DNA of 64,000 bases from Emticicia aquatica (GTDB lineage Bacteria; Bacteroidota; Bacteroidia; Cytophagales; Spirosomataceae): contig NZ_CAKLPY010000002.1 in the NCBI RefSeq assembly GCF_923079645.1, positions 1,550,001 through 1,614,000 of the forward strand. The letters are read 5' to 3'. The position numbers and the translations under genes were made by a program. Numbering within the stretch: position 1 is the stretch's first letter; each line of letters starts with the position of its first letter. Of this stretch, positions 36,105 through 45,469 are shown piece by piece. The notes beneath the pieces are model-generated. The model was not told the DNA's origin. It did not search any database and saw only the letters and a program-made list of their open reading frames with translations.

Positions 36105-37412
36105 TTAAACCAAATCGCCGTATAAATCAAATTCTTCAGCATTATTGATTTTTACGTTGGCAAAATCTCCTAATCGCACATATTGTGAAGCTGAAACAAG
36201 TACTTCATTATCAACTTCTGGTGAGTCGAATTCGGTTCTTCCAATAAAATATCCGCCTTCTTTTCTATCAAATAAAACTTTGTAAGTATTCCCGATTTTA
36301 GCTTGATTCAATTCTGCAGAAATACCTTGTTGCAACTCCATAATTATGTCGGTGCGTTCTTGTTTCACTTCCGAAGGAACATCATCCACCATTGTAAATG
36401 AATGCGTATCGTCTTCGTGAGAATATTGGAAAACGCCGAGCCTGTCGAATCTCATTTTTTCTACAAATTGATACATTTCTTCAAAATGCTCTTCAGTTTC
36501 ACCGGGATGGCCTGCAATCAGCGTAGTACGAATGGCTATTTCTGGCACTTTTTCACGAATTGTATTGATTAAAGCTTCTGTTTTCGGGCGGTCAATACCA
36601 CGACGCATTATTTTCAACATTTCTGACGAGCCGTGTTGGAGTGGCATATCCAAATATTTACATACGTTGGAGCGGTTTTTAATTACATCCAATACATCCA
36701 TCGGAAATCCTGAAGGATAAGCATATTGTAAACGAATCCAGTCGATGCCTTCAACGTCAGAAAGCTTGTCGAGAAGCTCGGCTAAATTGCGTTTTTTGTA
36801 AATATCTAGTCCATAATAAGTTAAATCTTGGGCAATCAAAATTAATTCTTTTGTGCCTTTTTTTGCCAAATTTTGAGCCTGCAAAACCATTTCCTCCATT
36901 GGGCGGCTTACGTGACCTCCACGCATTAATGGAATTGCACAAAAACTACAAGGACGGTCGCAACCTTCGGCTATTTTTAAGTAGGCATAGTGAGCAGGTG
37001 TTGTCAGAAGTCTTTCGCCAACTAACTCGTGTTTGTAGTCCGCTTTCAAGGTTTTGAGCATTCTTGGTAGCTCATTTGTACCAAACCATGCATCAACTGT
37101 TGGAATTTCGACTGAAAGTTCATCCTTATATCTGTGCGATAAACAACCTGTTACATAAACTTTATCAACAATTCCTGCATCTTTTGCATCAACGTAGCGT
37201 AAAATAGTATCGATTGATTCTTGTTTGGCATTATCAATAAAACCACAAGTATTGATAATGACAATATTCGCATCATCTTTTTTCGACTCGTGTTCAACTT
37301 TCATTCCATTGCCTTTGAGTTGTGTATAAAGCACTTCTGAATCAACAATGTTTTTTGAACAACCAAGCGTAACGATATTGATTTTATTTTTTACTATTCC
37401 TTTTGTTTTCAT
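36105..37412 (-). CDS. rimO: Ribosomal protein S12 methylthiotransferase RimO
   Basis: The 435-residue radical-SAM enzyme has the N-terminal MTTase cysteines (TLGCSKN, NTCGFI, VTGCLSHRY), the radical-SAM CxxxCxxC motif in EGCDRPCSFCAIPLMRGGHVSR, and a C-terminal TRAM domain. LGCSKN and CAIPLMRG fit RimO rather than MiaB. It methylthiolates an aspartate of ribosomal protein S12. The short gap between its start and fusA (37413-37574) contains an unusually GC-rich 60-bp patch. Confidence 0.94.
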   Translation of the reverse strand: MKTKGIVKNKINIVTLGCSKNIVDSEVLYTQLKGNGMKVEHESKKDDANIVIINTCGFIDNAKQESIDTILRYVDAKDAGIVDKVYVTGCLSHRYKDELSVEIPTVDAWFGTNELPRMLKTLKADYKHELVGERLLTTPAHYAYLKIAEGCDRPCSFCAIPLMRGGHVSRPMEEMVLQAQNLAKKGTKELILIAQDLTYYGLDIYKKRNLAELLDKLSDVEGIDWIRLQYAYPSGFPMDVLDVIKNRSNVCKYLDMPLQHGSSEMLKIMRRGIDRPKTEALINTIREKVPEIAIRTTLIAGHPGETEEHFEEMYQFVEKMRFDRLGVFQYSHEDDTHSFTMVDDVPSEVKQERTDIIMELQQGISAELNQAKIGNTYKVLFDRKEGGYFIGRTEFDSPEVDNEVLVSASQYVRLGDFANVKINNAEEFDLYGDLV

Positions 37413-37574
37413 TTTATCTTTTTAAACGATTTTGGAGAGCGGAATGACGCCCAACGGAATGCCGGCCAGCAAAACGCTGCCTGATAGCTCCACATTTTTT
37501 TGCAAAGTTCGGTAAAAATACCCTGTTTACCTAAAGCAATCTAATTTTGAGCTTAATTGTATGGTAGAAAGTAT

Positions 37575-37611
37575 AAAAAAAGTCCCTCATTTTTCAACGA
37601 GGGACTTTTAC
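37575..37611 (-). terminator. fusA terminator
   Basis: AAAAGTCCCTC and GAGGGACTTTT (37599-37609) form an 11-bp stem with A-run on the left, which is a U-run on the minus strand. It ends the fusA transcript. Confidence 0.9.
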
Positions 37612-37630
37612 TATAGAAAGAGTCTAAGGA

Positions 37631-39721
37631 CTATTCTTTTGATTTTTTAACGATACCTTCTGCGATATTTTGCGGAACGATTTCGTAGTGGTCAAATGTC
37701 AAGTTGGCAGTAGCACGACCTGAAGACATTGTACGAAGGTCAGTTACATAACCGAACAATTCTGACAAAGGTACATCAGCCTTGATTACTTGTGAACCAG
37801 CTTTTGTATCCATTCCTTTCATCATACCACGACGACGATTTAAGTCACCAGTGATTGGTCCAGTATATTCGTCAGGAGTGATTACCTCAACAGCCATGAT
37901 TGGTTCAAGAATCTTAGGACCAGCTTGGCGAGCAGCTTCTTTAAAGCCCATACGTCCAGCAAGTTCGAAAGATAATGAATCTGAATCGACATCGTGGTAA
38001 GAGCCGTGGAATAAACGAACTTTCATTGAATCAACTGGGAAACCAGCTAATGGACCATTTGCCATTGCTTGTTCAAATCCTTTTTGAACCGCAGGGATAA
38101 ATTCACGAGGAATAACACCACCAACGATTTCATTAACGAATTCTAAACCTGGTTTGCCATCTTCACGAGGCATAATTTCAAACACGATGTCAGCGAATTT
38201 ACCACGACCACCTGATTGTTTTTTGTAAACTTCACGGTGTTCGAATGCTTTTGTCAATGTTTCTTTGTATGCTACTTGTGGAGCACCTTGGTTTACTTCT
38301 ACTTTGAACTCACGACGCATACGGTCGATGATGATTTCAAGGTGAAGCTCACCCATACCACGGATAATTGTTTGACCTGTTTCTTCGTTAGATTCAACTG
38401 TAAGCGTTGGGTCTTCCTCGATAAGTTTAGTGATTGCTTTCGAGAAGTTATCTTGGTCAGCAGTTTTCTTAGGCTCAATTGCATACCCGATAACTGGCTC
38501 AGGGAATACCATTGATTCTAAAACGATTGGGTTTTTCTCGTCAGATAAAGTATCACCAGTTTTGATGTCTTTAAAACCAACTACCGCACCGATATCACCA
38601 GCACCCAATCTTGGAATTGAGTTTTGCTTGTTAGCGTGCATTTGGAAGATACGAGAGATACGCTCTTTATTTCCAGAACGGTTGTTCAAAACATAAGAAC
38701 CTGCATCCAAACCACCTGAATATGCACGGATAAAGCACAAACGACCAACATAAGGGTCAGTTGCGATTTTAAACGCTAATGCAGCAAAAGGACCATCTTC
38801 CGTAGGACGACGAATCACTTCTTCACCTGTATCAGGGTTTGTTCCAACAATCGCTGGCTTGTCCAATGGTGAAGGCAATAAAGCCATCACGTAGTCAAGC
38901 ATTGTTTGAACACCTTTATTTTTGAATGAAGAACCACAAAGCATCGGAACAACTTTCATTGCAACAACTGCTGCACGAAGAGCGGCTAAGATTTCAGCTT
39001 CAGTAATTGAAGTTGGGTCTTCAAAATATTTTTCCATCAAAGTGTCGTCAAATTCGGCAACAGCTTCAAGTAATTTTTCACGGTATTCAGTTGCTTCTTC
39101 CATCATATCGTCAGGAATCGGAACTTCAGTGAAAGTCATACCTTTATCATCTTCGTTCCAAACGATACCACGGAAGTTTACCAAATCAACAACACCTTTA
39201 AAGTTTTCTTCCGAACCGATTGGTAATTGTAATGGCACTGCGTAGCTACCCAACATTTCTTTTACTTGCTTACACACGTTCAAGAAATCAGCACCTGAGC
39301 GGTCCATTTTATTAACGAAGCCCAAACGAGCAACGTGATAATTGTTTGCTAAACGCCAGTTAGTTTCTGATTGAGGCTCAACACCATCAACCGCACTAAA
39401 TAAAAATACAAGACCATCTAATACACGTAACGAACGGTTTACCTCAACAGTAAAGTCAACGTGACCTGGGGTATCAATGATGTTAATATGGTATTTGTCG
39501 CCACGGTAGTCCCAATCTACAGTTGTAGCTGCCGAAGTAATAGTGATACCTCTTTCTTGCTCTTGCTCCATCCAGTCCATCGTTGCTGCTCCGTCGTGTA
39601 CCTCACCAATTTTGTGGCTAACACCAGCATAGTAAAGGATACGCTCAGTAGTGGTAGTTTTACCCGCATCAATGTGGGCAGCAATACCGATATTTCTTGT
39701 GAATTTTAAATCGCGTGCCAT
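37631..39721 (-). CDS. fusA: Elongation factor G
   Basis: The 696-residue GTPase has all EF-G parts: G1 AHIDAGKT (15-22), the switch region [21 protein letters not shown]3 DTPGHVDF, G4 [10 protein letters not shown], and domain IV-V signatures such as [12 protein letters not shown] and [19 protein letters not shown]. It drives ribosomal translocation. It is not in the usual str operon with rpsL, rpsG and tuf here; its neighbours are rimO and a redox cluster, so it may be a stand-alone or second copy. Confidence 0.96.
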   Translation of the reverse strand: MARDLKFTRNIGIAAHIDAGKTTTTERILYYAGVSHKIGEVHDGAATMDWMEQEQERGITITSAATTVDWDYRGDKYHINIIDTPGHVDFTVEVNRSLRVLDGLVFLFSAVDGVEPQSETNWRLANNYHVARLGFVNKMDRSGADFLNVCKQVKEMLGSYAVPLQLPIGSEENFKGVVDLVNFRGIVWNEDDKGMTFTEVPIPDDMMEEATEYREKLLEAVAEFDDTLMEKYFEDPTSITEAEILAALRAAVVAMKVVPMLCGSSFKNKGVQTMLDYVMALLPSPLDKPAIVGTNPDTGEEVIRRPTEDGPFAALAFKIATDPYVGRLCFIRAYSGGLDAGSYVLNNRSGNKERISRIFQMHANKQNSIPRLGAGDIGAVVGFKDIKTGDTLSDEKNPIVLESMVFPEPVIGYAIEPKKTADQDNFSKAITKLIEEDPTLTVESNEETGQTIIRGMGELHLEIIIDRMRREFKVEVNQGAPQVAYKETLTKAFEHREVYKKQSGGRGKFADIVFEIMPREDGKPGLEFVNEIVGGVIPREFIPAVQKGFEQAMANGPLAGFPVDSMKVRLFHGSYHDVDSDSLSFELAGRMGFKEAARQAGPKILEPIMAVEVITPDEYTGPITGDLNRRRGMMKGMDTKAGSQVIKADVPLSELFGYVTDLRTMSSGRATANLTFDHYEIVPQNIAEGIVKKSKE

Positions 39722-40048
39722 TTTTTTGTTTTAAATTATTTTTGATTTGTAAGTCTCACGAAAGGAGTAGTAATTTTTAAAAATAATTACACTCTTTTGA
39801 AATTAGGGTGCAAAGGTAGGAGTTTTTTTCTTAAAAACATTAGTTTTCTTAAAATATATTCGTAATGATTCAATCATTACGATGAATTATAATTATCAAA
39901 TAGTCAATAAAAATGAGTTTGATTAAGTACAAAATATATTACTGATTTGTAGCCTTAAAAAACTGAATCCTTATAACACTAAAAATCCCCGCAATTGGCG
40001 AGGATTTTACTGACTTGATGATTATAGGAAATAAAGACTTTTTTTCAA
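39722..40048. promoter_or_regulatory. Intergenic region upstream of fusA with promoter-like motif
   Basis: On the minus strand 39818-39811 reads TACCTTTG (TAnnTTTG), 90 bp upstream of the fusA ATG, no clear -33. A possible stem of AGTAATTTTTAAAAATAATTAC type lies at about 39767-39790. The rest is AT-rich and holds only the terminator listed next. Confidence 0.5.
39982..40008 (-). terminator. Terminator of the NrfD-type redox unit
   Basis: AAAATCCCCGC (39982-39992) pairs with GCGAGGATTTT (39998-40008) with one mismatch. On the minus strand it follows the last gene of the cluster (stop at 40049) and ends in U residues. Confidence 0.78.
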
Positions 40049-40921
40049 TTAAGAACCTAATTTTTTTATTTTAATCACTTGACGAACCAAATAAATGAGT
40101 GTTCCCCAAACGCCAATTATGATTGAATAGGCCATGAATAAAAGCCAATAAGGCGTTTTAAAGCGAGTTGTCCATAAAGTGCGTTGTTCAAAAAAATGTG
40201 TATCGACTTTGGTAGGAACGCCCCATTTTACTGATTTTTGAGCAGCAAGATTACCAAAAAACTCATTTTCTTCAACTTTCGCAACTAATGTAATATCACC
40301 TTTTTGATTGCCTGGTAAGTTAAGTTTTTTAAATTCAGCAGTAACCGAGCCAGTTGAGTCTGTTGTATATGTTTCTTCATCTCCTGCTGAAAGTACACCT
40401 CCGTGGCGTTGAATACCAACTTTCATTTCTACATCTTTTGCGGGTGTCCACGTGTTATTTTCAAACTTAAATACGGTTGCAACAATACTTTTTATTCCAT
40501 CAAGATTAAGAGTATCAATCGTAATTTTGGCTTTTGTGATGATGAAATCAGAAATAATTTCTTCGTCACCAGCTTTCACGATAAATGTATGTTGAGGAGA
40601 AGCATCCCATATTTTTTTGAGTGTTGGTGGCAAAAAAGCTTTGCCTTTTCCTGCTGCGTCAGTTTTGACTTTGGCAATCAGATTTGTGCCCGCACTGTCA
40701 AGATAAATTTGATAAGTTTTATCTTTTTGTGGTGTAAAAACCTTGTTTTTCTTTAATGTGCTTTCTAAAATTAAATATTGTATGCTATTATTGGAATTAT
40801 AATAGTGCAGTTTAACAATCTCTTGTCCAGCATCTTCTTGTGCAAAACTCCTATTTGCAAACAACATCGAAGAGAAAACGAAAAACAGGAGTAGGTATCT
40901 ATTTTGAATGATCTTTTTCAT
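40049..40921 (-). CDS. Exported single-anchor membrane protein of the redox cluster, unknown function
   Basis: The 290-residue protein has a signal peptide (LFANRSFAQ, cleavage about 28). The middle is beta-rich with two sandwich-like segments (YQIYLDSAGTNLIAKVKTDAAGKGKAF and MKVGIQRHGGVLSAGDEETYTTDSTG), and one C-terminal membrane helix (about 257-280) ends in basic residues. It probably exposes an Ig-like domain to the periplasm. No known family is assigned. Its start overlaps the end of the NrfD gene by 23 bp, indicating translational coupling and a role in the same complex. Confidence 0.72.
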   Translation of the reverse strand: MKKIIQNRYLLLFFVFSSMLFANRSFAQEDAGQEIVKLHYYNSNNSIQYLILESTLKKNKVFTPQKDKTYQIYLDSAGTNLIAKVKTDAAGKGKAFLPPTLKKIWDASPQHTFIVKAGDEEIISDFIITKAKITIDTLNLDGIKSIVATVFKFENNTWTPAKDVEMKVGIQRHGGVLSAGDEETYTTDSTGSVTAEFKKLNLPGNQKGDITLVAKVEENEFFGNLAAQKSVKWGVPTKVDTHFFEQRTLWTTRFKTPYWLLFMAYSIIIGVWGTLIYLVRQVIKIKKLGS

Positions 40922-42212
40922 TTTGTTCGGTTATTGTTTCGTGAATAGGAATAATTGGAAAAATCCGTACAAAAAAAGTAACGATAAGCAAAGCTCCTGC
41001 GAGTGACCCCATTGTAATGGCCCATTCTTCCCAACTTGGGAAATAATGTTTATAATTATCAGGAACATTTTGCATTGGTAAAAATGGATGTAACAATGTA
41101 GGTGTTACTATTAAATATCGCTTAAACCATGCTCCAACAACAATCATGATACCTGTTATGAACATTGGCAGAGGTTTTCGACCTTTTTTGAATAGCATGA
41201 TAAAAATTGGAATTATCATGCCAACCATAATGGCAAACCAAAACATGATTGAAAATTCTCCTGTAAATAATTCGGCTAAATGAGCTGCTTCCGATTTTTT
41301 CATTTTGAAAGCAGGAACAAGGTATTCGTTGATGTTGAAATAAAGATAAATAAGTGAAAGCATTACTGCGATTCGACCCATTTTTTCAAAATGTAATTCA
41401 GTAATATATTTTTCAAGATGATAATGCTTACGAAATACATACATTGCTACGATTACCCCACCAGCTCCCACTAAAAAAGCCCCTGAAATGAAATATGCAC
41501 CAAAGTTTGTACTATCCCAACCTGGTCGATAGGTGGTTGCAAAAAGCCAAGACGTAACAGTGTGAATACAAAAAGCGACGGGAATAATCATAATACACAA
41601 GATATTGATGATTTTATCGCTTATTTTTACTTGTTCGCTGTTGCCTTTCCAAAATGAACCTAAAAAAATATAGATTTTGTTTTGCCAAGCACTGTTTTTG
41701 TTTTTTTGCTGATTCATGATTTTCAAATCAGGCAAAAGAGGAACGTATAATAGAAAAAGGCTGATGAAAAGGTAAGTAGTAATTACGATTACGTCCCATG
41801 CAATTGGTGACTGTAAACGACCATGAGCGAATAAATTGTATAGTCGTTCGGGGCGACCCATATCAACGATGATAATGAGCGATGCAAAAGTAATAGCAGA
41901 TACCGCAATAATTTCGGCAATCCGAGTTAGCGGAGTACTCCACGCTACATTTGCCAAGCGAAAAATGGCTGTAATAAGCGAGCCAACTAAACTGATGGCT
42001 ACAAAAAAAACAAAATTAGAGATATAAATTCCCCACGAAACGTAGTCTCTCATGGAAGTAACACCTAATCCGTAGCGTAATTGGCGGTAATAAGCATAAG
42101 CTCCAATCACACAAATAGTAGATAAAATGCCCACCCAAATCATTCCGCTTTTGCTAAATTTTTGGGGCATCAAATCATCAGTGATTTGTTTATCGTTAGA
42201 AGAAGTATTCAT
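40899..42212 (-). CDS. NrfD/PsrC-type polytopic membrane subunit
   Basis: The 437-residue protein has nine to ten hydrophobic helices and the NrfD signatures GLGVTSMRDYVSWGIYISNFVFF near helix 2, ADITFASLIIIVDMGRPERLYNLF-like helix 3 (MGRPERLY visible) and WDSTNFGAYFISGAFLVGAGGVI. NrfD subunits of polysulfide reductase, Nrf nitrite reductase and alternative complex III exchange electrons with quinones in the inner membrane and bind a ferredoxin-like partner. That partner is encoded directly upstream (42293-43225). Confidence 0.9.
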   Translation of the reverse strand: MNTSSNDKQITDDLMPQKFSKSGMIWVGILSTICVIGAYAYYRQLRYGLGVTSMRDYVSWGIYISNFVFFVAISLVGSLITAIFRLANVAWSTPLTRIAEIIAVSAITFASLIIIVDMGRPERLYNLFAHGRLQSPIAWDVIVITTYLFISLFLLYVPLLPDLKIMNQQKNKNSAWQNKIYIFLGSFWKGNSEQVKISDKIINILCIMIIPVAFCIHTVTSWLFATTYRPGWDSTNFGAYFISGAFLVGAGGVIVAMYVFRKHYHLEKYITELHFEKMGRIAVMLSLIYLYFNINEYLVPAFKMKKSEAAHLAELFTGEFSIMFWFAIMVGMIIPIFIMLFKKGRKPLPMFITGIMIVVGAWFKRYLIVTPTLLHPFLPMQNVPDNYKHYFPSWEEWAITMGSLAGALLIVTFFVRIFPIIPIHETITEQNEKDHSK

Positions 42213-42292
42213 TATTAATTATTTAGAGTTAAATAACTAAGCAGTTATTTTTGAGATGATTCTTGTGAAATCGACAAGCTATCTATTTCTGC

Positions 42293-43225
42293 TTATTTTT
42301 TAGTTTCCTCACTATTTTCATTTTCCAGACCAGCTTCGTATGGGAAGTTTCTGTTGACAGGCGGCAAGTAATAAACGCTTGGTTTTGTACCTAAATCTTC
42401 CATTAGACGATAACCAGCTCTATCTTTTATCAAATCACTGAAACGGAATGTTTCGGCACCATTGGTGACTGAATCTTCATTCAAATCGCCAAACATAAAT
42501 ACTCCATTCGGACAAGCTGATACACAGTGAGGTAATTCTCCTTTGCGAGTCATATCTGGGCAGAAATCACATTTGCCAACAGTTCCTTTCTTTTGCGGCA
42601 TACTTGTTTCGCATGAATATGGCTGTTCGGCTACTTCTTGTGTCAAAACAGGCTCTTCCCAGTTGAAAACACGGGTTGAGTAAGGACAAGCCGCCATACA
42701 AAAACGACAACCAATACAACGGTCGCTATCAATCAGCACGATTCCATCTTGGCGTTTAAAAGTAGCATCAACTGGACATACTTTTACGCAAGGAGGCTCG
42801 TCGCAGTGCATACAAGTGGTTGGCTGCCAATAGGGTGCAGTGTGATCTGCATCTTCCATACCAAGTACTTTAATCCAGTTTTGACCTGGGTGAACTTGGT
42901 GCATGTGGTTACAAGCACTTTGGCATTTTTTTAAATTTTTACAGCGAGCAAGGTCAATCACCATAATAAATTTTTTACCTGCTACGCCTTGTCTTTCTTC
43001 TGCATTCGACAAATGAGGCACATCGGGTACAGGTTTCAAGAAAGCCCTATCGATTTCAATTATTTGACCATCAACTGAAAGTAGTTTTACTTTTTCTCCC
43101 GTCAAAACCACTTCATCTTGAGCAAAAGGATTTTTAGGTTCACTACACCCTTCTACCAAAGCAGCAGTACCTAGTAGTCCGCCCAGAAGGAAATCTCGTC
43201 TTGGTATATTATTGTTATTATTCAT
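42293..43225 (-). CDS. Tat-exported 4Fe-4S ferredoxin-like subunit (NrfC/DsrO/PsrB type)
   Basis: The 310-residue protein has a twin-arginine signal IPRRDFLLGG with a lipobox-like LVEGC (Cys27). Four Cys clusters follow: CKNLKKCQSACNH, CMHCDEPPCVKVCP, CIGCRFCMAACPY, and CDFCPDMTRKGE with CVSACP. This is the layout of the electron-transfer subunits of the CISM superfamily, which link an NrfD quinol subunit to a catalytic or cytochrome partner. Residues 46-59 (VKLLSVDGQIIEID) recur in the small protein encoded just upstream. The start ATG overlaps that gene's stop codon by 4 bp. Confidence 0.9.
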   Translation of the reverse strand: MNNNNNIPRRDFLLGGLLGTAALVEGCSEPKNPFAQDEVVLTGEKVKLLSVDGQIIEIDRAFLKPVPDVPHLSNAEERQGVAGKKFIMVIDLARCKNLKKCQSACNHMHQVHPGQNWIKVLGMEDADHTAPYWQPTTCMHCDEPPCVKVCPVDATFKRQDGIVLIDSDRCIGCRFCMAACPYSTRVFNWEEPVLTQEVAEQPYSCETSMPQKKGTVGKCDFCPDMTRKGELPHCVSACPNGVFMFGDLNEDSVTNGAETFRFSDLIKDRAGYRLMEDLGTKPSVYYLPPVNRNFPYEAGLENENSEETKK

Positions 43226-43470
43226 GAGTTTGCCTTAGTTTTTACCCATTTTTGCAATTCTTCGTTGGTTATTTTACCGCCACATTGCGTAATGAGTTTG
43301 GTGTTTATTTCAACAAGTTTTCCATCTTGGGTAAGCATTTTTACGGTGTCACCCTCGTCTTTTTTCTTATTTTCTCCTGTGAAAAATTTAAGAACTGTGG
43401 CCGAACACACCGCGACAACACTCAATAGTATAAATTTTTTCCTTGTTGGAGATGATTGAGAGGCTTGCAT
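43222..43470 (-). CDS. Small exported protein resembling the N-terminus of the Fe-S subunit
   Basis: The 82-residue protein has an RKKF-containing hydrophobic N-terminus (about 10-30) like a degenerate twin-arginine leader or an uncleaved anchor. Then comes VKMLTQDGKLVEIN (43-56), which aligns with VKLLSVDGQIIEID of the neighbouring Fe-S protein. The C-terminal 25 residues contain one Cys (TQCGGKITNEEL) but no Fe-S motif. It overlaps the Fe-S gene by 4 bp and so is translationally coupled. It could be an assembly chaperone or accessory subunit. No family name is assigned. Confidence 0.7.
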   Translation of the reverse strand: MQASQSSPTRKKFILLSVVAVCSATVLKFFTGENKKKDEGDTVKMLTQDGKLVEINTKLITQCGGKITNEELQKWVKTKANS

Positions 43471-43550
43471 TTTCTTAGAATTAAATAGTGGAATCTTACA
43501 CTACTGAATTTTGACCTCAGTAGGAGACTAATTTGAAGAGAATAAATAGA

Positions 43551-43578
43551 TGAAAAATGGCTCAATAGATGAGCCATT
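43551..43578 (-). terminator. Terminator after the cytochrome c gene
   Basis: AATGGCTCA (43556-43564) and TGAGCCATT (43570-43578) form a 9-bp stem; on the minus strand it is followed by a U-run. It divides the redox cluster into two transcription units. Confidence 0.82.
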
Positions 43579-43594
43579 CTTCAAGGGGGATTAA

Positions 43595-44002
43595 TTATTT
43601 TTTCAGTGTTCTGATAAAATAAACAAGGCTCCATCTATCATCATCATCAGGAATTTTTTTCTTGAAAGAGGGCATATCATCACGACCTTCAGAGGTTTTA
43701 TAGAAGATTGAACCATCCGATTGAGACTGAATATCGGCTTTTGAGAAATCACCAGGTTCGGTTTTTAGTTGAGCTGCTTTAGTGCCATCTCCCAAACCTT
43801 TTGTACCATGACAAGACTTACAGTGTGTACTCCACAACGATTTGCCTGTAGCAATAGCATCGGCATCATTTGCAACGGGATTTTTCTTGTTTTTTGCTGC
43901 ATCGGGAACTGTCCATGGTTTTTTTTGTGCATTGGCATTCGATGTAAAACCGAGAGATAAGAATATGGTAGCAAAGGCTACTAATAACATTTTTCCTTTC
44001 AT
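43595..44002 (-). CDS. Periplasmic c-type cytochrome
   Basis: Starting at ATG 44002 (MKGKMLLVAFATIFLSLG) the protein has 135 residues with a signal peptide. A longer frame from 44050 would run into the upstream gene and is not favoured. The heme site is CKSCHGTKGLGDG (CxxCH) and a distal Met is available in RDDMPSFKKKIPDDDDRW, the usual SHE/c6-like mono-heme layout. It likely shuttles electrons in the periplasm for the cluster. It is the last gene before a terminator. Confidence 0.9.
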   Translation of the reverse strand: MKGKMLLVAFATIFLSLGFTSNANAQKKPWTVPDAAKNKKNPVANDADAIATGKSLWSTHCKSCHGTKGLGDGTKAAQLKTEPGDFSKADIQSQSDGSIFYKTSEGRDDMPSFKKKIPDDDDRWSLVYFIRTLKK

Positions 44003-44037
44003 TGTTTTAAGAAATTTAGGTATTGAAAAAGGGTTAA

Positions 44038-44937
44038 TTAGAAATTCCACAAACGTGTGATGTTAAAACCAATTAAAAACTGTCCTTTTGTATAGTCGTT
44101 TTGATTAAAGAAGTAATTACTTTGAGGTACGATACCAGCGGCATTACCCACAAAAACCTGAAATGCGTGAGCTGAAGTCGTTGTTTCCAAACCAAAACAA
44201 ATATTAGGATGAGGATTATTGGTAGGATGTTGAGTAAGTGGTTGGTCGTAACCCGCAATAACTGCCGATTTTTCGCTTATTTTGAAGCGACCTAAAACAG
44301 AAATAGCAAAGTGTCCATTTTTCATTTTATTCATAATCTCACCATTACTGTTTACGTACCCTTCAATGTTATTATACCAAGAAAACGTAGGAGAAATCTG
44401 TGCCGAAAACTTATCATTTATTTTTCGGGCAATAATCAATTGGTTGAAATAAGATAAGCGATGAACATCGTAACGAAAATTACTGGCATTACGGGAATCA
44501 ATAACCAAATTACCAAAATAACTAATACTTACGGGTATTTTACCATTAATCTGCTGAAGCAAAGCATATTTGGCATTAAGGTCAACTTGCATTCTATCTT
44601 TGGTTATGCCCGCCCCAATAAATAATTTTTGCATGGGAGCATAACTTATCCCTAATCGGATATTTGAAGGAGCAAAAAAACCAAAGAGGTCTTTAGCTCC
44701 ATTTTTCACTGTTCCGAATCGGTGTTGAATATCAAACTCTAATGTACCTTTTATCGGTACCATTACGGTCTGGTTATCCATCAACCAAACACTTCCAAAA
44801 GTGTTTTTTACAGGTTTTGCTTTTTTCTTAACCTGAGCCACTTCTGTTGAATCTTGAGCAAACACTTGACCAGCAATAAGCATGAGCAAGAAAAATTTTG
44901 CAAGAAACTTAGGTATATTATTTATATAACTTTTCAT
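44038..44937 (-). CDS. DUF5777-like outer-membrane beta-barrel protein
   Basis: The 299-residue protein has a signal peptide (LIAGQVFAQ). The rest alternates polar and hydrophobic residues as in a barrel: TLEFDIQHRFGTVKNGAKDLFGFFAPSNIRLGISYAP, KLFIGAGITKDRMQVDLNAKYALLQ, and a final FLIGFNITRLWNF ending in Phe, the usual outer-membrane barrel signature. It matches the family called DUF5777, which often accompanies c-type cytochromes in Bacteroidota. It may serve as an outer-membrane sheath or porin for the lipoprotein cytochromes. Confidence 0.78.
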   Translation of the reverse strand: MKSYINNIPKFLAKFFLLMLIAGQVFAQDSTEVAQVKKKAKPVKNTFGSVWLMDNQTVMVPIKGTLEFDIQHRFGTVKNGAKDLFGFFAPSNIRLGISYAPMQKLFIGAGITKDRMQVDLNAKYALLQQINGKIPVSISYFGNLVIDSRNASNFRYDVHRLSYFNQLIIARKINDKFSAQISPTFSWYNNIEGYVNSNGEIMNKMKNGHFAISVLGRFKISEKSAVIAGYDQPLTQHPTNNPHPNICFGLETTTSAHAFQVFVGNAAGIVPQSNYFFNQNDYTKGQFLIGFNITRLWNF

Positions 44938-45034
44938 GTTAATGTTTTAAATACTTGTGCCAAAATCAGATTGATTATCTATATATTTACTATCAGCACC
45001 TAACTAATAATAGATAATCACCAACGGTAGGTGC

Positions 45035-45427
45035 TTAATTGTTGGAAGCACCTTGTTTAATCCATGCGTAAATGAGTGCATTATAATCTTTATTTACGCC
45101 ACTCACAGGCATTGGAATACCTCGTTTTCCAGTCATCTTTAAGTATAAGATACTGTTTGTAGCGTTATTTTTATCAATATAATTACCAACGATTAGTGAA
45201 TTAAAAGCATTGGTTGTTGATAAATTAGGTACTTGCCCTCCAGCATTATGGCAGCCACTCATGCTACAACTGTTATTAAAAATAGGGGTAATATCTTGAG
45301 AGAAGCTTACTGTCCTTGTTATCTCAGGAACTTCTGCGATAACCGTTCGGTCTTTGTAACAACTGGCCAAGAACAAGATGCTTCCATACATTAAAATCAC
45401 CCGCTGTACTGCTCTTTTATGAAACAT
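45035..45427 (-). CDS. Lipoprotein with cytochrome-c-like CX4CH motif
   Basis: The 130-residue protein has lipobox LFLASC. Its mature domain holds ITPIFNNSCSMSGCHNAGG, a C-x4-C-H motif in place of CxxCH, followed by LYLKMTGKRGIPMPVSG with a possible Met ligand. The motif context resembles the cytochrome c domains of Bacteroidota lipoproteins and of planctomycete-type cytochromes. Whether heme is attached is uncertain. It is probably anchored to the outer membrane and paired with the neighbouring heme-binding lipoprotein. Confidence 0.72.
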   Translation of the reverse strand: MFHKRAVQRVILMYGSILFLASCYKDRTVIAEVPEITRTVSFSQDITPIFNNSCSMSGCHNAGGQVPNLSTTNAFNSLIVGNYIDKNNATNSILYLKMTGKRGIPMPVSGVNKDYNALIYAWIKQGASNN

Positions 45428-45469
45428 GACATTTTGAGTTTTGTATGAATTATACTCACACTGATAAAA

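Noticed and set aside
44003..44050. Longer N-terminus for the cytochrome c
   Set aside because: It would overlap the upstream barrel gene and put sixteen odd residues before a perfect signal peptide beginning at 44002.
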